Below are positions 29,568 to 40,143 of a DNA stretch of 64,000 nucleotides, in pieces (position 1 is the first letter of the stretch; each line of letters opens with the position of its first letter). The stretch comes from Isochrysis galbana. Taxonomy: Eukaryota; Haptophyta; Isochrysidales; Isochrysidaceae. The notes below the pieces were generated by a model. It ran no database searches and was not told the DNA's origin. It saw only the letters and a program-made list of their open reading frames with translations. Both the position numbers and the translations under genes were made by a program. The stretch lies in the NCBI GenBank assembly GCA_018136815.1, contig CM030939.1, positions 3,217,419-3,281,418 on the forward strand, in the 5' to 3' direction.

Positions 29568-29790
29568 CCGAAAGCGATTTTCCCCCAGCGTCCAGCGTGG
29601 GCTCTCGAGTCTCGAGGAGAGGGCGTGCTGGGGTGCTGTCTTGCGCAGGGTCGGTGCGTGCACTCGAGGGGGGACAAATATCACTCGGACACCTGGCTCG
29701 TCAGGCATGGCGGGATTCCGGGACCGAAAAGTTGTGTCCAATTAGCTAGTGGGGTTGGCTAGGATATAACATTAATTATTAAGTAGAGTA
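29568..29790 (+). repeat. Dispersed repeat family R1, copy b
   Basis: Inverted counterpart of 26092-26345. It runs from about TTTACCCGAAAGCGATTTTC to CTAGTGGGGTTGGCTAGG and then AT-rich DNA. It preserves the uninterrupted sequence around TTAGCTAGTGGGG, which serves as the empty-site reference for the solo LTR at 45.0 kb. Confidence 0.75.
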
Positions 29791-29851
29791 CTACTAGTAT
29801 TAAAAATGTTTCTCTAAACAAAGCCCCATCATGGTCGAGTACAGCTCGGAA

Positions 29852-30691
29852 CTATCCATCCGTCCTCGTGGCCAACCCACTACCCCAGATCGATGAGTCT
29901 GGACTCCCCGAGGTGCTACAGTAGGAGAATCCCATCTTTCGGTGTTTTTCGACTACTTTCGCCGTGCGTTGGCGAAGGGTCTCCTGAATAGCTGCTTGAT
30001 TTCTCTCCAAGCGCAGTCGCATTTCAGCTTCGCGCCGCTGCCGCCGCTCGTCGCTGATGGCATCCCAAGAAGCCCGCTTTTCTGGCGGCGATTCTAACAT
30101 CCAACCTCGCGGGAACAGGTCTGCCTGCTCGAAACGGGTGTGGTACCCATGTTTTGGCCGCAGGGTATCCAGGATTTTTTTGCGCTTTGACTTTTCAAGT
30201 GCATCCAGTCTTGCCCTATGCTCCTCTTGTTGGCGCTCGACATCGATCAAGGTTCGCGAGATGAGCTTCTGGCGCAGAGCTTCTCGATCTCGCAGCTCTT
30301 GCTTGTACCGTCGAACGGCCTGCTGATCACGAGCCTCAATTATTTGTGGTGAGACGATTCGTCTCTCACGCTTCAAGTATGGCGAGGCAGGCTGCGGTGA
30401 TCTAGGAGGCAAAGATTCGAGCGAGCGCGATTTGCTGGGCGAGGGCGTTGAGCAACGGTGGAGATCTTGCCTCGCCTCCTCCACATGCCAGTATTGAGCC
30501 GGCACAATCCGCGCCAGTACTACGCTGGCTGCTTTGTACTGTGGGCCACCGCTGGGGAGCGAGCCTGCACTCGCAGATGTGTGCATTGTGCCCCACGAGC
30601 CGCCAAGGGTTGTTCTGGTGAGAGTAGACCTGTTGGACAGGCTCGCGGTTTCCCCACTGCGCGGTGGGTGACTAGGCCGCGTCTCGCGCAT
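29852..30691 (-). CDS. Coiled-coil protein of unknown function
   Basis: From ATG 30691 the ORF is 279 aa. The first ~90 residues are Ser/Thr/Pro-rich and probably disordered. Aa ~95-165 form a strongly charged coiled coil (RRYKQELRDREALRQKL...VERQQEEHRARLDALEKSKRKK). A conserved-looking HGYHTRFEQADLFPRGWMLESPP linker follows, then a second charged helix (ERRQRREAEMRLRLERNQAAIQETL). The design resembles small ciliary or microtubule-associated proteins, and a ciliary gene lies 1 kb away, but no named family was recognised. Its 5' end is divergent from, and about 260 bp from, the zinc transporter start, so a bidirectional promoter is likely. Confidence 0.6.
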   Translation of the reverse strand: MRETRPSHPPRSGETASLSNRSTLTRTTLGGSWGTMHTSASAGSLPSGGPQYKAASVVLARIVPAQYWHVEEARQDLHRCSTPSPSKSRSLESLPPRSPQPASPYLKRERRIVSPQIIEARDQQAVRRYKQELRDREALRQKLISRTLIDVERQQEEHRARLDALEKSKRKKILDTLRPKHGYHTRFEQADLFPRGWMLESPPEKRASWDAISDERRQRREAEMRLRLERNQAAIQETLRQRTAKVVEKHRKMGFSYCSTSGSPDSSIWGSGLATRTDG

Positions 30692-30954
30692 GGCACCCTC
30701 TCCCACCGCACCCGCAGTCCCCCACTCTGCGCCGAACCCCTCCGTCCTGGGGCCCGCAGCCGCCAGGCGCCTTTCCTCCTCGCAAGAACGACCCTCTCAC
30801 GCAATCTGAAACGAATGGTTCATCCAAAAATATGAGATTCGGGAACAGAATAAAAACAAAAAAAATACTCTCTCGGAGTCCGCCCCCCGACCCAAGAAAA
30901 GCCTCGAACCCCTGAAGTAGACAACCACGCGTGCGACCGGCGCGGGGATGGCCG

Positions 30955-33823
30955 ATGGAGACGCGCTGGTATCGCTCTGCTGGGTGGGGCCGCGGCGCGG
31001 TGCTCGCGACGGGCGCGCACGTGCTCAGCCAGTGCCTGCGCTCGGTGGCTCTCCTCATCGGTAGCGAATTGCTCTTCCACGGCGCGCTCGGCCTGCCGCT
31101 CTTCAGCTGCGGAGTCCTATCCGCTTCGGCCACAATGCTCTGCCTGATGTACAGGCCATCCCTGGGCCTGATCACCCGGCATGCGGCGCCGGTCGTCGCG
31201 AGCGGTATAGTATCGGCCACCTCGACGTGCCTATGGGGCTATGGCCTCACCCATTGCGGACCTTTTCGCGTCGTGCTTCTCGATCACTCGGAGTTGTGTG
31301 CAGCATTCCTGCTCCACGCGTCACTGTGCCACATCCAGTCGAAAGACGATGGTTCCTCGCCTTCAGTCACGATAGGCAGGCGCCCCAGCAAGCCGGGCCA
31401 GTTCCGTGGCGCCCTAGGTCTGCTTCTGGCGTACGCTCTCCTACTAGGGACGCATGGGATGCCCCATCGCCGTGGCGTCGGTGGCGCAGGTGAAATGGTT
31501 CAATTTCCTGGCATGCCTAGTAACGAGCTGCTTCCAGTATCCAACGAGCGTTATCTGCAGGAGACCATCAGTTTCTACGATTCCGCTCTCACCTTCGCCG
31601 AGTCAACTTCTGGCGAGCTGGCTCTCATCGCTGCCGCCATTCTGAATGCTGCTCGTATCACCTTGACACGGCGATTGGCAACAACCATTGGACCGAATCG
31701 GCTGCTTGCGATATCTCACGCTTCTGGCGCGCTACTCGCCCTTCCTGCCGCAGCGCTCTCGTGCACATCAAGTTTACCCTCCCCCTCAGCCTCCTACGTC
31801 GCATCCGTCCTTTCTCTCTGTAGCGTCATCACGTTTGCCTTCTTCAGCCTCATACTGCCAAGCCAAGCTGCAACCGCTGCAACAGCTTGGTTAGGGCCTC
31901 AACGCAGTGCTGTGCTCGGCCTCTATGCCGCCTGCGTCTCGGCGCTTGCCCTTGACGTCGGAAGAGGCCTGTTCACTGGCACCGTCTCATTCTCACCTCT
32001 CCTATTACTGTGCTCTGCATTGGTCATCTACGGGGTCGGAGCAATTCATTCAGGTGGGTATCACACGAGCACAAGAAGCTATTGGACACGCCCAAGCCAC
32101 ATCTTTGTCTTTGACCGGTTCGGCTTCTCCAACGGCGGGGATTCACAGATCGCTCAACTATGCGTGCCCCGAATTGCAATCTTCGTTAGTTATCCCCATC
32201 TCACGTTTCCTGCTCGATTCGCCAGATGGCCCACCCGACTTTGAGCACCTGCTCCCCTTATCTCGGGATGCGTACATGTCGACCTCACTTTCTGATGCTA
32301 TCTGGAGGGCACTCTTTGGCTCACGCAATTCCCGTCGCATGGTCGCGTTCCTTTCCATCAACGTGCTGCTCATGATGCTAGAGCTCGGGTGAGATCCGGG
32401 TCCCTGGCCATGTCATACTTTCGCAATAGGCTTGCAAGGAGAGAATGAAGATCCGAAGAGGCTTCGCGTAGTTCCGAGATTTTGGACGCTACTCTTTACT
32501 TGCACTGCTGTATGGCTAGTTTCTGAGCCTGGCCCAGAGCAAGTCAAACGCCCCGACCACCCTGCTCCTAGATATGGTTTTTTTTCGAACTCCCTCTCTC
32601 TCATTGCGGACGGGGCACACATGCTCCTGGACGTGGCAGCCATCGCGATCGGTCTCGCTGGCTCGGCGGTGGCACGTTGGCATGCAACCTCGGCATTTCC
32701 ATACGGCTACGACCGCGCCGAGACCATCGGTTCCCTGGCAAATGCGTTGCTCCTCCTCTCGATCGTCGCCTCAGTGGGCGTCGAGTCTATACATCGCCTC
32801 ATCTGGTCGTCTGATTTGCCACGGGTGCGCGTGCTCTCATACTTCAAAATGCACCCAGCACCTTGAATGAGTAGTGTGCTATAGGCCCTGGGCGATCCCC
32901 ACGTCTTATAGCTCTAGAGACGTGTGCCTGATTTCCTTCACACGAGAGACAGAGGACCAAATCACCTGCCCGACACCCCCACCTCCTGGGCGCCTCCCCT
33001 CGACCAGGTTGATGACAAGACGACGCTTCCCGTAGCAGTGGCAGGTCTCGCGGTGAATGTATTGGGACTTGCGCTTTTCTCGGATCAGCACGTCCACTTT
33101 GGCCACGGCTGCTGCATCCCCGCCGCAAGCCAAACGCATCAGGGCATAGGCAACCGTGGAGGGGCTCAGCAGATCCAGCTCATTGAAGGGCTAGGCTCAG
33201 ATTCCGCGGTCAATATGAGCGGCTTCTCCAACGATAATACACGTGCTGTTATCCTACACATCATCGCCGACGCATGTGGCTCCATCGGAGCCATCGTCTC
33301 CTCGTTGGCGGTTCGTTGTTGCGGCTGGCACTGGGCGGACCCGGTGTGCTCACTTGCCACGTCGCTCATGCTTTTGGCATCCGTAGTGCCAATGATCCGC
33401 CGCAGTGCAGCGGTGCTCTTGCTAGCTCCACCAGCAGATTTAGGAGACGAATCCAGTTTAGGTCTAGTGCAACGAGAGATCGTTGAAGAGGTGCACCACC
33501 GATTCGCGGCGATGTGCGCCTCCCTGCAGACCGGAGAAACAGCTACAGCCAATCTCCGAACCGCGCGTTGGAAGATTGAGGTGACAAAGCTACGGATTTG
33601 GATGCACACAAGCACTCGTAGTGTTGGCATGGCCTCGCTCTTACTTCGGCGTAGTCGAGGGGACAACACGAACGCTGAAGATGTAGTTGACGTTGGACCA
33701 ATGCTAGCCGAGGCAACCGTTGTTGCGGCCGCGGTTCTCAGAAGATACGGCGTGCAGCAGCCTTACGTGCAAGTTGACGTGCAGTTAGCTCTAGATTCAA
33801 CGGAGATAGACCGCGCATTCTAA
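30955..33823 (+). CDS. ZnT5/MSC2-type zinc transporter (cation diffusion facilitator), four exons
   Basis: The predicted exons are 30955-32053, 32097-32388, 32572-32824 and 33008-33823 (819 aa). Exon 1 encodes a long run of N-terminal membrane helices, as in SLC30A5 and yeast MSC2, which have extra helices before the CDF domain. The CDF core follows: FFSNSLSLIADGAHMLLD with the zinc-site H-x3-D on TM2, YGYDRAETIGSLANALLLL, and AVILHIIADACGSIGAIVSS with the second H-x3-D on TM5. A weak His-containing loop (HVHFGHG) and a cytosolic C-terminal domain complete it. ZnT5-like proteins load zinc into the secretory pathway, usually as heterodimers with a ZnT6 partner. Introns 2 and 3 (183 bp each) are GT-AG with matching phases. 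Intron 1 (43 bp) is unusually short and its borders are the least certain. Confidence 0.82.
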
Positions 33824-34288
33824 ATATTTGCGGGTGCGCCTTGCTGCTCTGCTCTCGGCCTTGTGATTGCTTTGTGCTTCAATTGCGCTGCAATCAGCCT
33901 CGGTTGCTAGGACAACAGCAGGCAAGAATTGTACTACTCTAGGACTATTTGTGAACGGTTGCTGTTCTACCCAGCGTCGAAGGTGGTAGGGCCCCCCTTA
34001 ATCTAAAGCTATGCCGTAGACGTTTTGTTAAACAACGGTTGGCATAATCAGTTGCTAGCAAGAGTTTCATAGGACTCCTTAGACTATGGAGGACTGCCAA
34101 CTCGAAACTCTGCCGTGCAATGCAAAATTTCTTTGCCGTTGGCTGGGCTACTCTCATGCAGGCCCGTGAGGTTTTCCCAACAATTGGCACAATGCTGCAC
34201 CAGCAAAGGCGCGCTCAAAACAAAAAGTTCCACGCTTGTTTGACTTCGCGCTCTACTTCGCAACTGTGGCGTATAAGAGGGTCAGTCA
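33824..34288. other. Intergenic between converging genes
   Basis: 3' flanks of the zinc transporter and the SETD3-like gene. AT-richer than the genes; no repeat or RNA gene was recognised. Confidence 0.45.
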
Positions 34289-35884
34289 TCACAAAGTGCA
34301 AAGTGGCGAGGCCGTTGCCTTTGAAGAGTTGGCATCATGTCCAACGTCAACGCCCTTCGCGTCCGCATTCGTTGTCACAGAATCATACTGCCTTTTCCGG
34401 GATCCCTCACCCTCATCATGTCGCACACTTGCATCGTCATCCTGACCTAGCGGCATATTTGCAAGCCTTAACAACCAATCAAGCCGAGATTGAATCCTCT
34501 CACGCGCCTCACGCAACAAAGAGCGCTGCCCGTCCCGGTACACCAAAGCCGCGAGATCTGCTACTCGATCCCCACCTCGGCTCTCGAGGCCTGCGCTGAA
34601 ATTCAAACGTACCTCCGTCAGCTGCTGCTCTTCGACTGCCGAAAGCCTACCCATTGCATTCTCACCCTCGCGGAGTAACACGAGGAGGGCTTCGAGTGTT
34701 CTGCGTTCTCCACTGGAGCTTATTGGCGCCTCCTCCTCAACCGCGTCACAACCGCCAAAGGGATCATCCTTGGTCCAATCCACGCTCGACCAGTCAAATG
34801 TAACGAACTCCGTGCTCAAAGACTTATCCGTGGATGCAGCTGCGGCAGCACCGGCAGCTGCTCGTCCACAAAGGGCATCCTCAGCAGCGATGAGGTCTTC
34901 CTCTTCCGACACGCACATCACCCGAGCCACCGGCAGCAATGTCTCTGGAAGTCCACCGCGGAAGAGAAAGATTCGGTCTCGTAGCCGACCCTTGCCCACA
35001 CGGCGAAGACGGTCGTCGCGGTCTGCCTGTGTGAGACCCGACGGTGCGAGCCGTGACAGCATCAGAGGGCACACCTCTGCTGGATTGTCTGGTACTACGA
35101 AGCCATGGCAGCGCAACAACTCGGCGTTGCCCTTTGCGCCATAGTTAATGCACACCTCGTCACCACTTCGCAAAGAGCGACCAGCTCGCAGCTCGAAAAT
35201 GCTCCCGACGACGCGAAGCTCAGACGCAGAGCCAGCCCGATGGTTGCACATGTCGAGCAGTGGCACTAGGCATTCAGTACGCTTGGGCAGATCCAGCACG
35301 ATAGCTCGGGACCAGAAGATTGCTTGGGCCCACATCAGGTCGTTCACATTGACCTCGCCCAACATGTCGCCGAATAGATCCCCGTGAGATTTGAAGGCGA
35401 GGCTGAGTGCATGCAGGTGCTCGCGCATAGCTGTCACGTCGGAGAGCAAGGCAGTGCCGCGCGCGCGCCGATGCAGGTCCTTGTGATGCCAGCTCAGAGG
35501 CAGCGAATCGACCAGATCTGATCCAGGCAAGCTGTTGATGTACGAGCTCATCACGCCAGCCGTAGCGCCCAATCGGGCTCTGTGCCTCTCAAACAGTAGC
35601 ATAAGCTGCACCTGCATGCGCTCGTCGACTTGGATACCCGAGCGCGCGCTGAATGCGGCAATAGCCTCTTCGAGAGCGTGCTCTGCCGGAGGTCGGAGCA
35701 GTACGCAGACTGGGCATTGGAGAATGGGCTCGCCGGCGGCGATATGACGTGTGGCAAAGACTCCGAGTCCACCCTCGTGCCGAGTCTCGCCCAGCTGCAC
35801 GGCGTGCAAGCAGCCCGCTGCCTCCAACTCGCGGAGCAGCTGCTCGCCGTGTGATAGGCGGCTCGAGAGGCCCTTCGACCCCAT
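34289..35884 (-). CDS. SETD3/Rubisco-LSMT-like SET-domain methyltransferase
   Basis: 531 aa from ATG 35884 (MGSKGLSSRLS...); the open frame continues upstream without ATG. The SET domain has its N-motif GLGVFATRHIAAGEP, the family's long insert with WAQAIFWSRAI, the LVPLLDMCNH core, and CINYG followed by LLRCHGFVVPDNP. A Rubisco-LSMT-type substrate-binding domain follows, rich in helices, with an acidic linker (about aa 370-400) and a charged disordered tail. Relatives trimethylate Rubisco large-subunit or aldolase lysine, or methylate actin histidine (SETD3); which one applies cannot be told from sequence. It appears intronless. A LINE-A 3' end lies just upstream (35940-36110), so the promoter is short or transposon-derived. 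Confidence 0.8.
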   Translation of the reverse strand: MGSKGLSSRLSHGEQLLRELEAAGCLHAVQLGETRHEGGLGVFATRHIAAGEPILQCPVCVLLRPPAEHALEEAIAAFSARSGIQVDERMQVQLMLLFERHRARLGATAGVMSSYINSLPGSDLVDSLPLSWHHKDLHRRARGTALLSDVTAMREHLHALSLAFKSHGDLFGDMLGEVNVNDLMWAQAIFWSRAIVLDLPKRTECLVPLLDMCNHRAGSASELRVVGSIFELRAGRSLRSGDEVCINYGAKGNAELLRCHGFVVPDNPAEVCPLMLSRLAPSGLTQADRDDRLRRVGKGRLRDRIFLFRGGLPETLLPVARVMCVSEEEDLIAAEDALCGRAAAGAAAAASTDKSLSTEFVTFDWSSVDWTKDDPFGGCDAVEEEAPISSSGERRTLEALLVLLREGENAMGRLSAVEEQQLTEVRLNFSAGLESRGGDRVADLAALVYRDGQRSLLREARERIQSRLDWLLRLANMPLGQDDDASVRHDEGEGSRKRQYDSVTTNADAKGVDVGHDANSSKATASPLCTL

Positions 35885-35939
35885 CCGGCAGCGGGAAGGG
35901 GGAGGGCAGCTTAAGTTTAAGTTGAAATACAAGAGGACA

Positions 35940-36115
35940 GCTACTATCTTTAAAAACCTTTTAATATTCTCGCCTCTCACGTGGCCTAGTGTCGTGCTAT
36001 GCTACCACGCCTTCGCTCCTTTCCTACCCTTGACCAACCTGCCTTGCGGCGTCTCGCCTCGTGCACTACTAAGGGGCCCGGGTTGTGCGGGGGTGGCTGG
36101 ATATGGCGGGCTGTC
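35940..36115 (-). mobile_element. LINE-A-type 3' end (5'-truncated copy)
   Basis: The minus strand matches the LINE-A 3' UTR: CAACCCGGGCCCCTTAGTAG, CACGAGGCGAGACGCCGCAAGGC, then the terminus GGCGAGAATATTAAAAGG followed by T-rich DNA. It ends about 60 bp from the ATG of the SET gene on the same strand. Confidence 0.75.
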
Positions 36116-37383
36116 CTGATCCTTGATCCTTGTCCTTGGCGGTAAGGCGGTTGCGCATAAACCCGTAGTCTTAAAGACTACCGGGTTGTCTTGGGGGGGG
36201 GGGGGGAAGACAACGGAAAATGTCTGCCTCCTTTGCCGCCTTCTGAGCAACGTGCTTGTGAGGGCCCCAATCCACCGGACCCGGCGTCTCAGCTGCCCTG
36301 TGAGTCTGTCTGTGTGAATCTGCCCGCGAGTCGTTCAACGTCAATTTCTGTAGTCTTCAATATTTGTATACAAAAAAATCGAATTTCGCGTTCGAATTCT
36401 TAATACTTAATATTTATGCTAGGGGCCTATTAGATAGTGACCATATTAGCTGCCTGGGCGCAAAAAATACAGATCAGGGTGCTAATTTGACATACCTAGT
36501 TATGACAAGGTGAAGTCGTTGTCTTTAAGACTACCGGTAGTCTTCGTTGCGCCCCTTCAACCGTAAGGTTAAGGTTCTCACCAAGTCCAAGTCGCGTTCC
36601 GTGGCGCCGTCAACTACGCTAACGTCACCCGGCTGAATGGGCCGGAGTGCCGAGAACTTTCGAACGCGACCGGGCGCGCTGGGTGAGAGTTCTTGCTGAG
36701 GAGGCTCGTATGCTGCCCCGGTGCCAACGAGTTCGCGAACGCGATGCACTTGGCGGCCGTTCGGTAGATGGCACAGGAAGTCCTACGGAAGCAGCGCAGT
36801 GCGCCAAGAGGGCTGTATTGCAATGCTCTCCACGATTCCCGAGCGCGCGGTTGGGTAGTCTGCGGGGTTGGGAGGCAGCGTACCAATATCCTGGATGGGG
36901 TTCTGCGCGTAGGAGCGCGTAGGCAAGCCGGTGTCATCTTCCTCAGGTTGGGGCTGGAAGGCTGGAAGTGGTGTGGTGTGGGGCTGACGGCCATGCTGCG
37001 TGGGCAGGTGAAGCAGAAATCGGCCGAGTGCGGTGGCATGAAACGCCGGTGAGACCGCCGACCGGTGTACCCGGACCATTTTTTAGTCCGAACACCGTCG
37101 ACAAGGGGGGGCTGACCACCGCCGTGCTCTCGCTGGAGCGCGGCGAAGGTCGGCCTGTCAGACGGGCCAGTCGCCATCGCTCTGCCTCGGATTCGGATAA
37201 GAGCGGGGAGAGGGACGAGGGGAAATCTTCCCCCGGTCCGACGATAAAAAATGTGGGCCTCCGGATCAACAAGAGTTTTTTTTTCAACCCACTCTCCCCC
37301 ACCTCTAGCGCGGTGCGAGGGGTGGTCCCCGTCAGTGCCTACGTTATGTCCGATGCGGCGATCTGTGATTTGGTCTAAAAAGA
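36116..37383. other. Unresolved region, probably decayed repeats
   Basis: Contains a G12 run (about 36195-36206) and repeated GTAGTCTT/AAGACTACCGG motifs (36167-36185 and about 36523-36545, the latter inverted). Several 70-280 aa frames on both strands carry no recognisable domain. It is followed by a LINE-B-type terminus at about 37384. Confidence 0.35.
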
Positions 37384-37510
37384 CATCTGAAGATTCGGGG
37401 CTTAGGCCCAGATAGAAATATGCAAGATACGCTTTGCATATTTTGGCCCTTCTTCGGTGATTTTGCATATCCCCGCATATTTTAATATGTACTACTTTGC
37501 ATATTTGCTG
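37384..37510 (-). mobile_element. LINE-B-type 3' terminus with ATTTGCATA repeats
   Basis: On the minus strand it ends AAGCCCCGAATCTTCAGATG then TCTTTTTAG, the LINE-B terminus. Just upstream (37425-37505) TTTGCATAT/ATATGCAAA occurs about five times in both orientations. How much of the older element lies upstream is unclear. Confidence 0.5.
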
Positions 37511-37794
37511 CCACCGGCATGCTCCGTCTCGGGCACCTGTGTTGTAGGCCGCGCAGGCGAGCTATCGGCCATTATTCTCAACACTCAACACCGGCGTCGT
37601 CGGAAAGGGTAGGAGTACTCGTACGACGGTCGGTCGAAGATACTCCTACGAGAAGACATGTGGACGAGAGCCCGGGCATAGCCGGACACGTTCGGTGAGT
37701 ATCGAGATGTGGTTGTGTGGTGTGAATAGATGAATGAAGCTCGTCGCTCTCTCGACTCGTCTCTCTCCCGCGCCTTGTGGCTCCCTCTCTCCGT

Positions 37795-37965
37795 AGTCAC
37801 TCTCCCGGCTCTGGAGAGAGAGGGAGGGAGAGAGGCAAGGAGTGGGGGGGAGTGAGACGGAAGGAGGGAGGGAGGGAGGAGGGAGAAAGGGAGGGAGAAA
37901 AGGAGGAGGGGGAGGGGGAGGGGGGCGGGGGGAGGGGGAGAGCGAGAAACAGGCGGAGGAAACGA
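37795..37965. repeat. Long polypurine (GA/GGGA) tract
   Basis: Nearly uninterrupted purines on plus for about 150 bp (GAGAGAGGGAGGGAGAGAGG..., GGGAGGAGG...), with partial mirror symmetry, directly upstream of the methyltransferase ATG. Such tracts can form triplex DNA and may sit in the promoter. Confidence 0.85.
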
Positions 37966-37983
37966 CGCGTTGCACTATATGCG

Positions 37984-39831
37984 ATGAGACCGCTTGTTGA
38001 GGCAACGCTCTTGCCGCTCTCGGGCTCACAGCTGGTGCTCGAGGTGAGAGTTGTAGACCGCTCGGGCCGGCGCGGCTTTGCAGTGCTCGCTGACTCCGCT
38101 GAGATCGACCCACATGTGAGCGCCGAGGCCATGGCCGCCTTCCACAAGAGGTTTGCCCACCTGGCGCACGGAGAAGAGCTGACTTCTCCCTTCAACGAGT
38201 GCGAGCTGTGCGGCCAAGTGGTCGCACACCGAAGGCACGGCGCAGCCCTGCTCTTCATTGATCTTCAGGCGGGCTCACACACCACTCAAATCATCGTCCG
38301 CGCCGGCGCAGCTAACGCGATGATTGCGCTTGCAACACGGAGGGGCTCGACTGTCCGGGTGCTGGGCCAGCCAGGCCGTAGCTGGAAGGGAGAGCTCTCG
38401 CTCTTCGCAGTGAAGCTGGTCCTCCTCCGTGTCCCTCCTGACGCGGATGGCATCATCATGTGTGCCAAGCTCGTCGCAGCGGGCGAGATGGCGACGGATG
38501 CAGCTGCTGGATTGCTACGGTGCGACCCTGATGCCATGGGAGAAGTCTCACATGCCATCGAAGCTGCGGGAGATGACGCTTGGGACGGTAGCGCCCAGCT
38601 CCAGGAGGTTGAGGATGGGATACAAGATCTCGACACGGCCATGTTAATGCTCGGCGATCAGGATGACGGTGTTGCGCCTACTGCGTTATTGATCCGCCGT
38701 GCATCTCGGAAGTTGGCAGCTGCCCTCACAGGCAGGCGTATTAGAGCACGGCCTGCACGCTACTTGAAGGTCGGAGTGAATACCTTAGATCGTCTCACGG
38801 TGACGCATCAGCTGCCCTGGTCGATGGAGCGAGTAGACACAATGGTAGATCTCGAGGAAGACTCTCTGGGTGTCATTCATCCGGCGAACGGGCTTCCCGA
38901 AATCAAGGAGGCAGATGCGATGCTGCGACAGCAATACATCCAACGTAAAAAGCTGCCCCAGTTGCGATGGATGCTTGCGCAGATCGAGGCAGTGCTATCC
39001 GAGCGAGGGTCTTCAGCCTGGAAGTGTGGCCTGGAGGATTCTCCTATCACTATACTCGACCTTGGCTGTGGTCGTGCGGATCTGACACTACTCATAGCCG
39101 CCCGGCATCCCTCTGCACATGTCATCGGGCTTGATTCCAATGAGTCTTCCCTGTCGTCAGCCATGCAACGGGCACGAGTGGCTCGATTGACGAATGTGAG
39201 CTTCGTCCTTGCAGATGCTGCCACAGGTAAGAGAATACGCGGCGCGGCTGAGGCCTCCAGCATCGATTCCACAGAGACTTTGAATCCGGGTAGCCATACG
39301 ATCGACTGTGCCGGAACGGGTGACACTCCACTCGATCCTTTGTTACCATCGACGCCCGATCTTGTGGTTGCCCTGCATGCATGCGGCGGGCTCACTGATG
39401 TCGTCCTTCATCTAGCAGCCCGATGGCACGCATCCGTTATTGTGTGCAGCTGTTGCTTCAACAAGCACCGCCACTTGAGCGCGGCAAGCCATTGGGGAAT
39501 ATCTGAAGAAGACAAAGATCTACTTTGTCGCATGGCGGATTGCGACACTGCCGCCCTATCATCTCCGGCAAGACATCTTACGTCGTGCTTGCGCCTTCGA
39601 CGATTTAATCAGGAGCTACATGAGCGCCACCCGCGGGCGAATTCTAGGACGATGGCCATCTTAGGGGGGAAGCCACCGATTTCTCAAGCAGCTAGTGTCC
39701 ACAGCACCGCGATCCTCAACAGAGATGTAGTGGCGACACGAAGCTCGATGGCCATCAAATGCTTTGACCCGTCCTTCTCGGCTCAAAACACGGTCCTCGT
39801 CGCTACCGTGAAAACCACGCCTAGTCGATGA
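37984..39831 (+). CDS. Methyltransferase-fold protein, GSTCD-like C-terminal domain
   Basis: 615 aa from ATG 37984 (MRPLVEATLLPL); upstream codons are polypurine low-complexity, so this ATG is preferred. N-terminal ~130 aa resemble an OB-fold (GQVVAHRRHGAALLFIDLQ). The C-terminal half has a class-I SAM-binding site: ITILDLGCGRADLTLLIA as motif I and GLDSN as the acidic end of strand 2. PDLVVALHACGGLTDVVL and VIVCSCCFNKHR follow, a combination typical of the Methyltransf_32/GSTCD family, whose substrate is largely unknown. No intron is needed. The stop at 39829-39831 overlaps the end of a short minus-strand frame. Confidence 0.7.
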   Translation: MRPLVEATLLPLSGSQLVLEVRVVDRSGRRGFAVLADSAEIDPHVSAEAMAAFHKRFAHLAHGEELTSPFNECELCGQVVAHRRHGAALLFIDLQAGSHTTQIIVRAGAANAMIALATRRGSTVRVLGQPGRSWKGELSLFAVKLVLLRVPPDADGIIMCAKLVAAGEMATDAAAGLLRCDPDAMGEVSHAIEAAGDDAWDGSAQLQEVEDGIQDLDTAMLMLGDQDDGVAPTALLIRRASRKLAAALTGRRIRARPARYLKVGVNTLDRLTVTHQLPWSMERVDTMVDLEEDSLGVIHPANGLPEIKEADAMLRQQYIQRKKLPQLRWMLAQIEAVLSERGSSAWKCGLEDSPITILDLGCGRADLTLLIAARHPSAHVIGLDSNESSLSSAMQRARVARLTNVSFVLADAATGKRIRGAAEASSIDSTETLNPGSHTIDCAGTGDTPLDPLLPSTPDLVVALHACGGLTDVVLHLAARWHASVIVCSCCFNKHRHLSAASHWGISEEDKDLLCRMADCDTAALSSPARHLTSCLRLRRFNQELHERHPRANSRTMAILGGKPPISQAASVHSTAILNRDVVATRSSMAIKCFDPSFSAQNTVLVATVKTTPSR

Positions 39832-40009
39832 GTAGCAAGCGCGGAAAAGTTGAAGCGGAAGCACCTTCGACGTGTCCCGTGGCCTTCTGTACGACATATT
39901 GGTAGGATGTGATGATCTGATCATCATGAAACTTTACATACGCCCGCAATGGTAGGGCGCTCAGCCACTCTGCTTTAGAGAGTTTTTTCGGGGGGCTGGG
40001 GGGTTGCAT
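39821..40009 (-). CDS. Possible small or partial gene next to gap
   Basis: ATG 40009 opens a 62-aa frame (MQPPSPPKKLSKAEWLSALPLRAYVKFHDDQ...). Composition is protein-like and it converges on the methyltransferase gene with an 11-bp overlap. It may be the last exon of a gene whose remainder lies in the 100-N gap 34 bp upstream. No family was recognised. Confidence 0.3.
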   Translation of the reverse strand: MQPPSPPKKLSKAEWLSALPLRAYVKFHDDQIITSYQYVVQKATGHVEGASASTFPRLLLID

Positions 40010-40043
40010 TGCCTTTGATCATGGGTGGAGGAAGTGCCGGCTG

Positions 40044-40143
40044 NNNNNNNNNNNNNNNNNNNNNNNNNNNNNNNNNNNNNNNNNNNNNNNNNNNNNNNNN
40101 NNNNNNNNNNNNNNNNNNNNNNNNNNNNNNNNNNNNNNNNNNN
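40044..40143. other. Assembly gap (100 N)
   Basis: Exactly 100 N. The left flank is near a G-rich stretch, the right flank enters a repeat-containing region. Confidence 0.99.

Noticed and set aside
36614-37468. 284-aa minus-strand protein and overlapping plus-strand frames
   Set aside because: Pro/Ser/Arg-rich with no domain; both strands are open to a similar degree, typical of GC-rich non-coding DNA.
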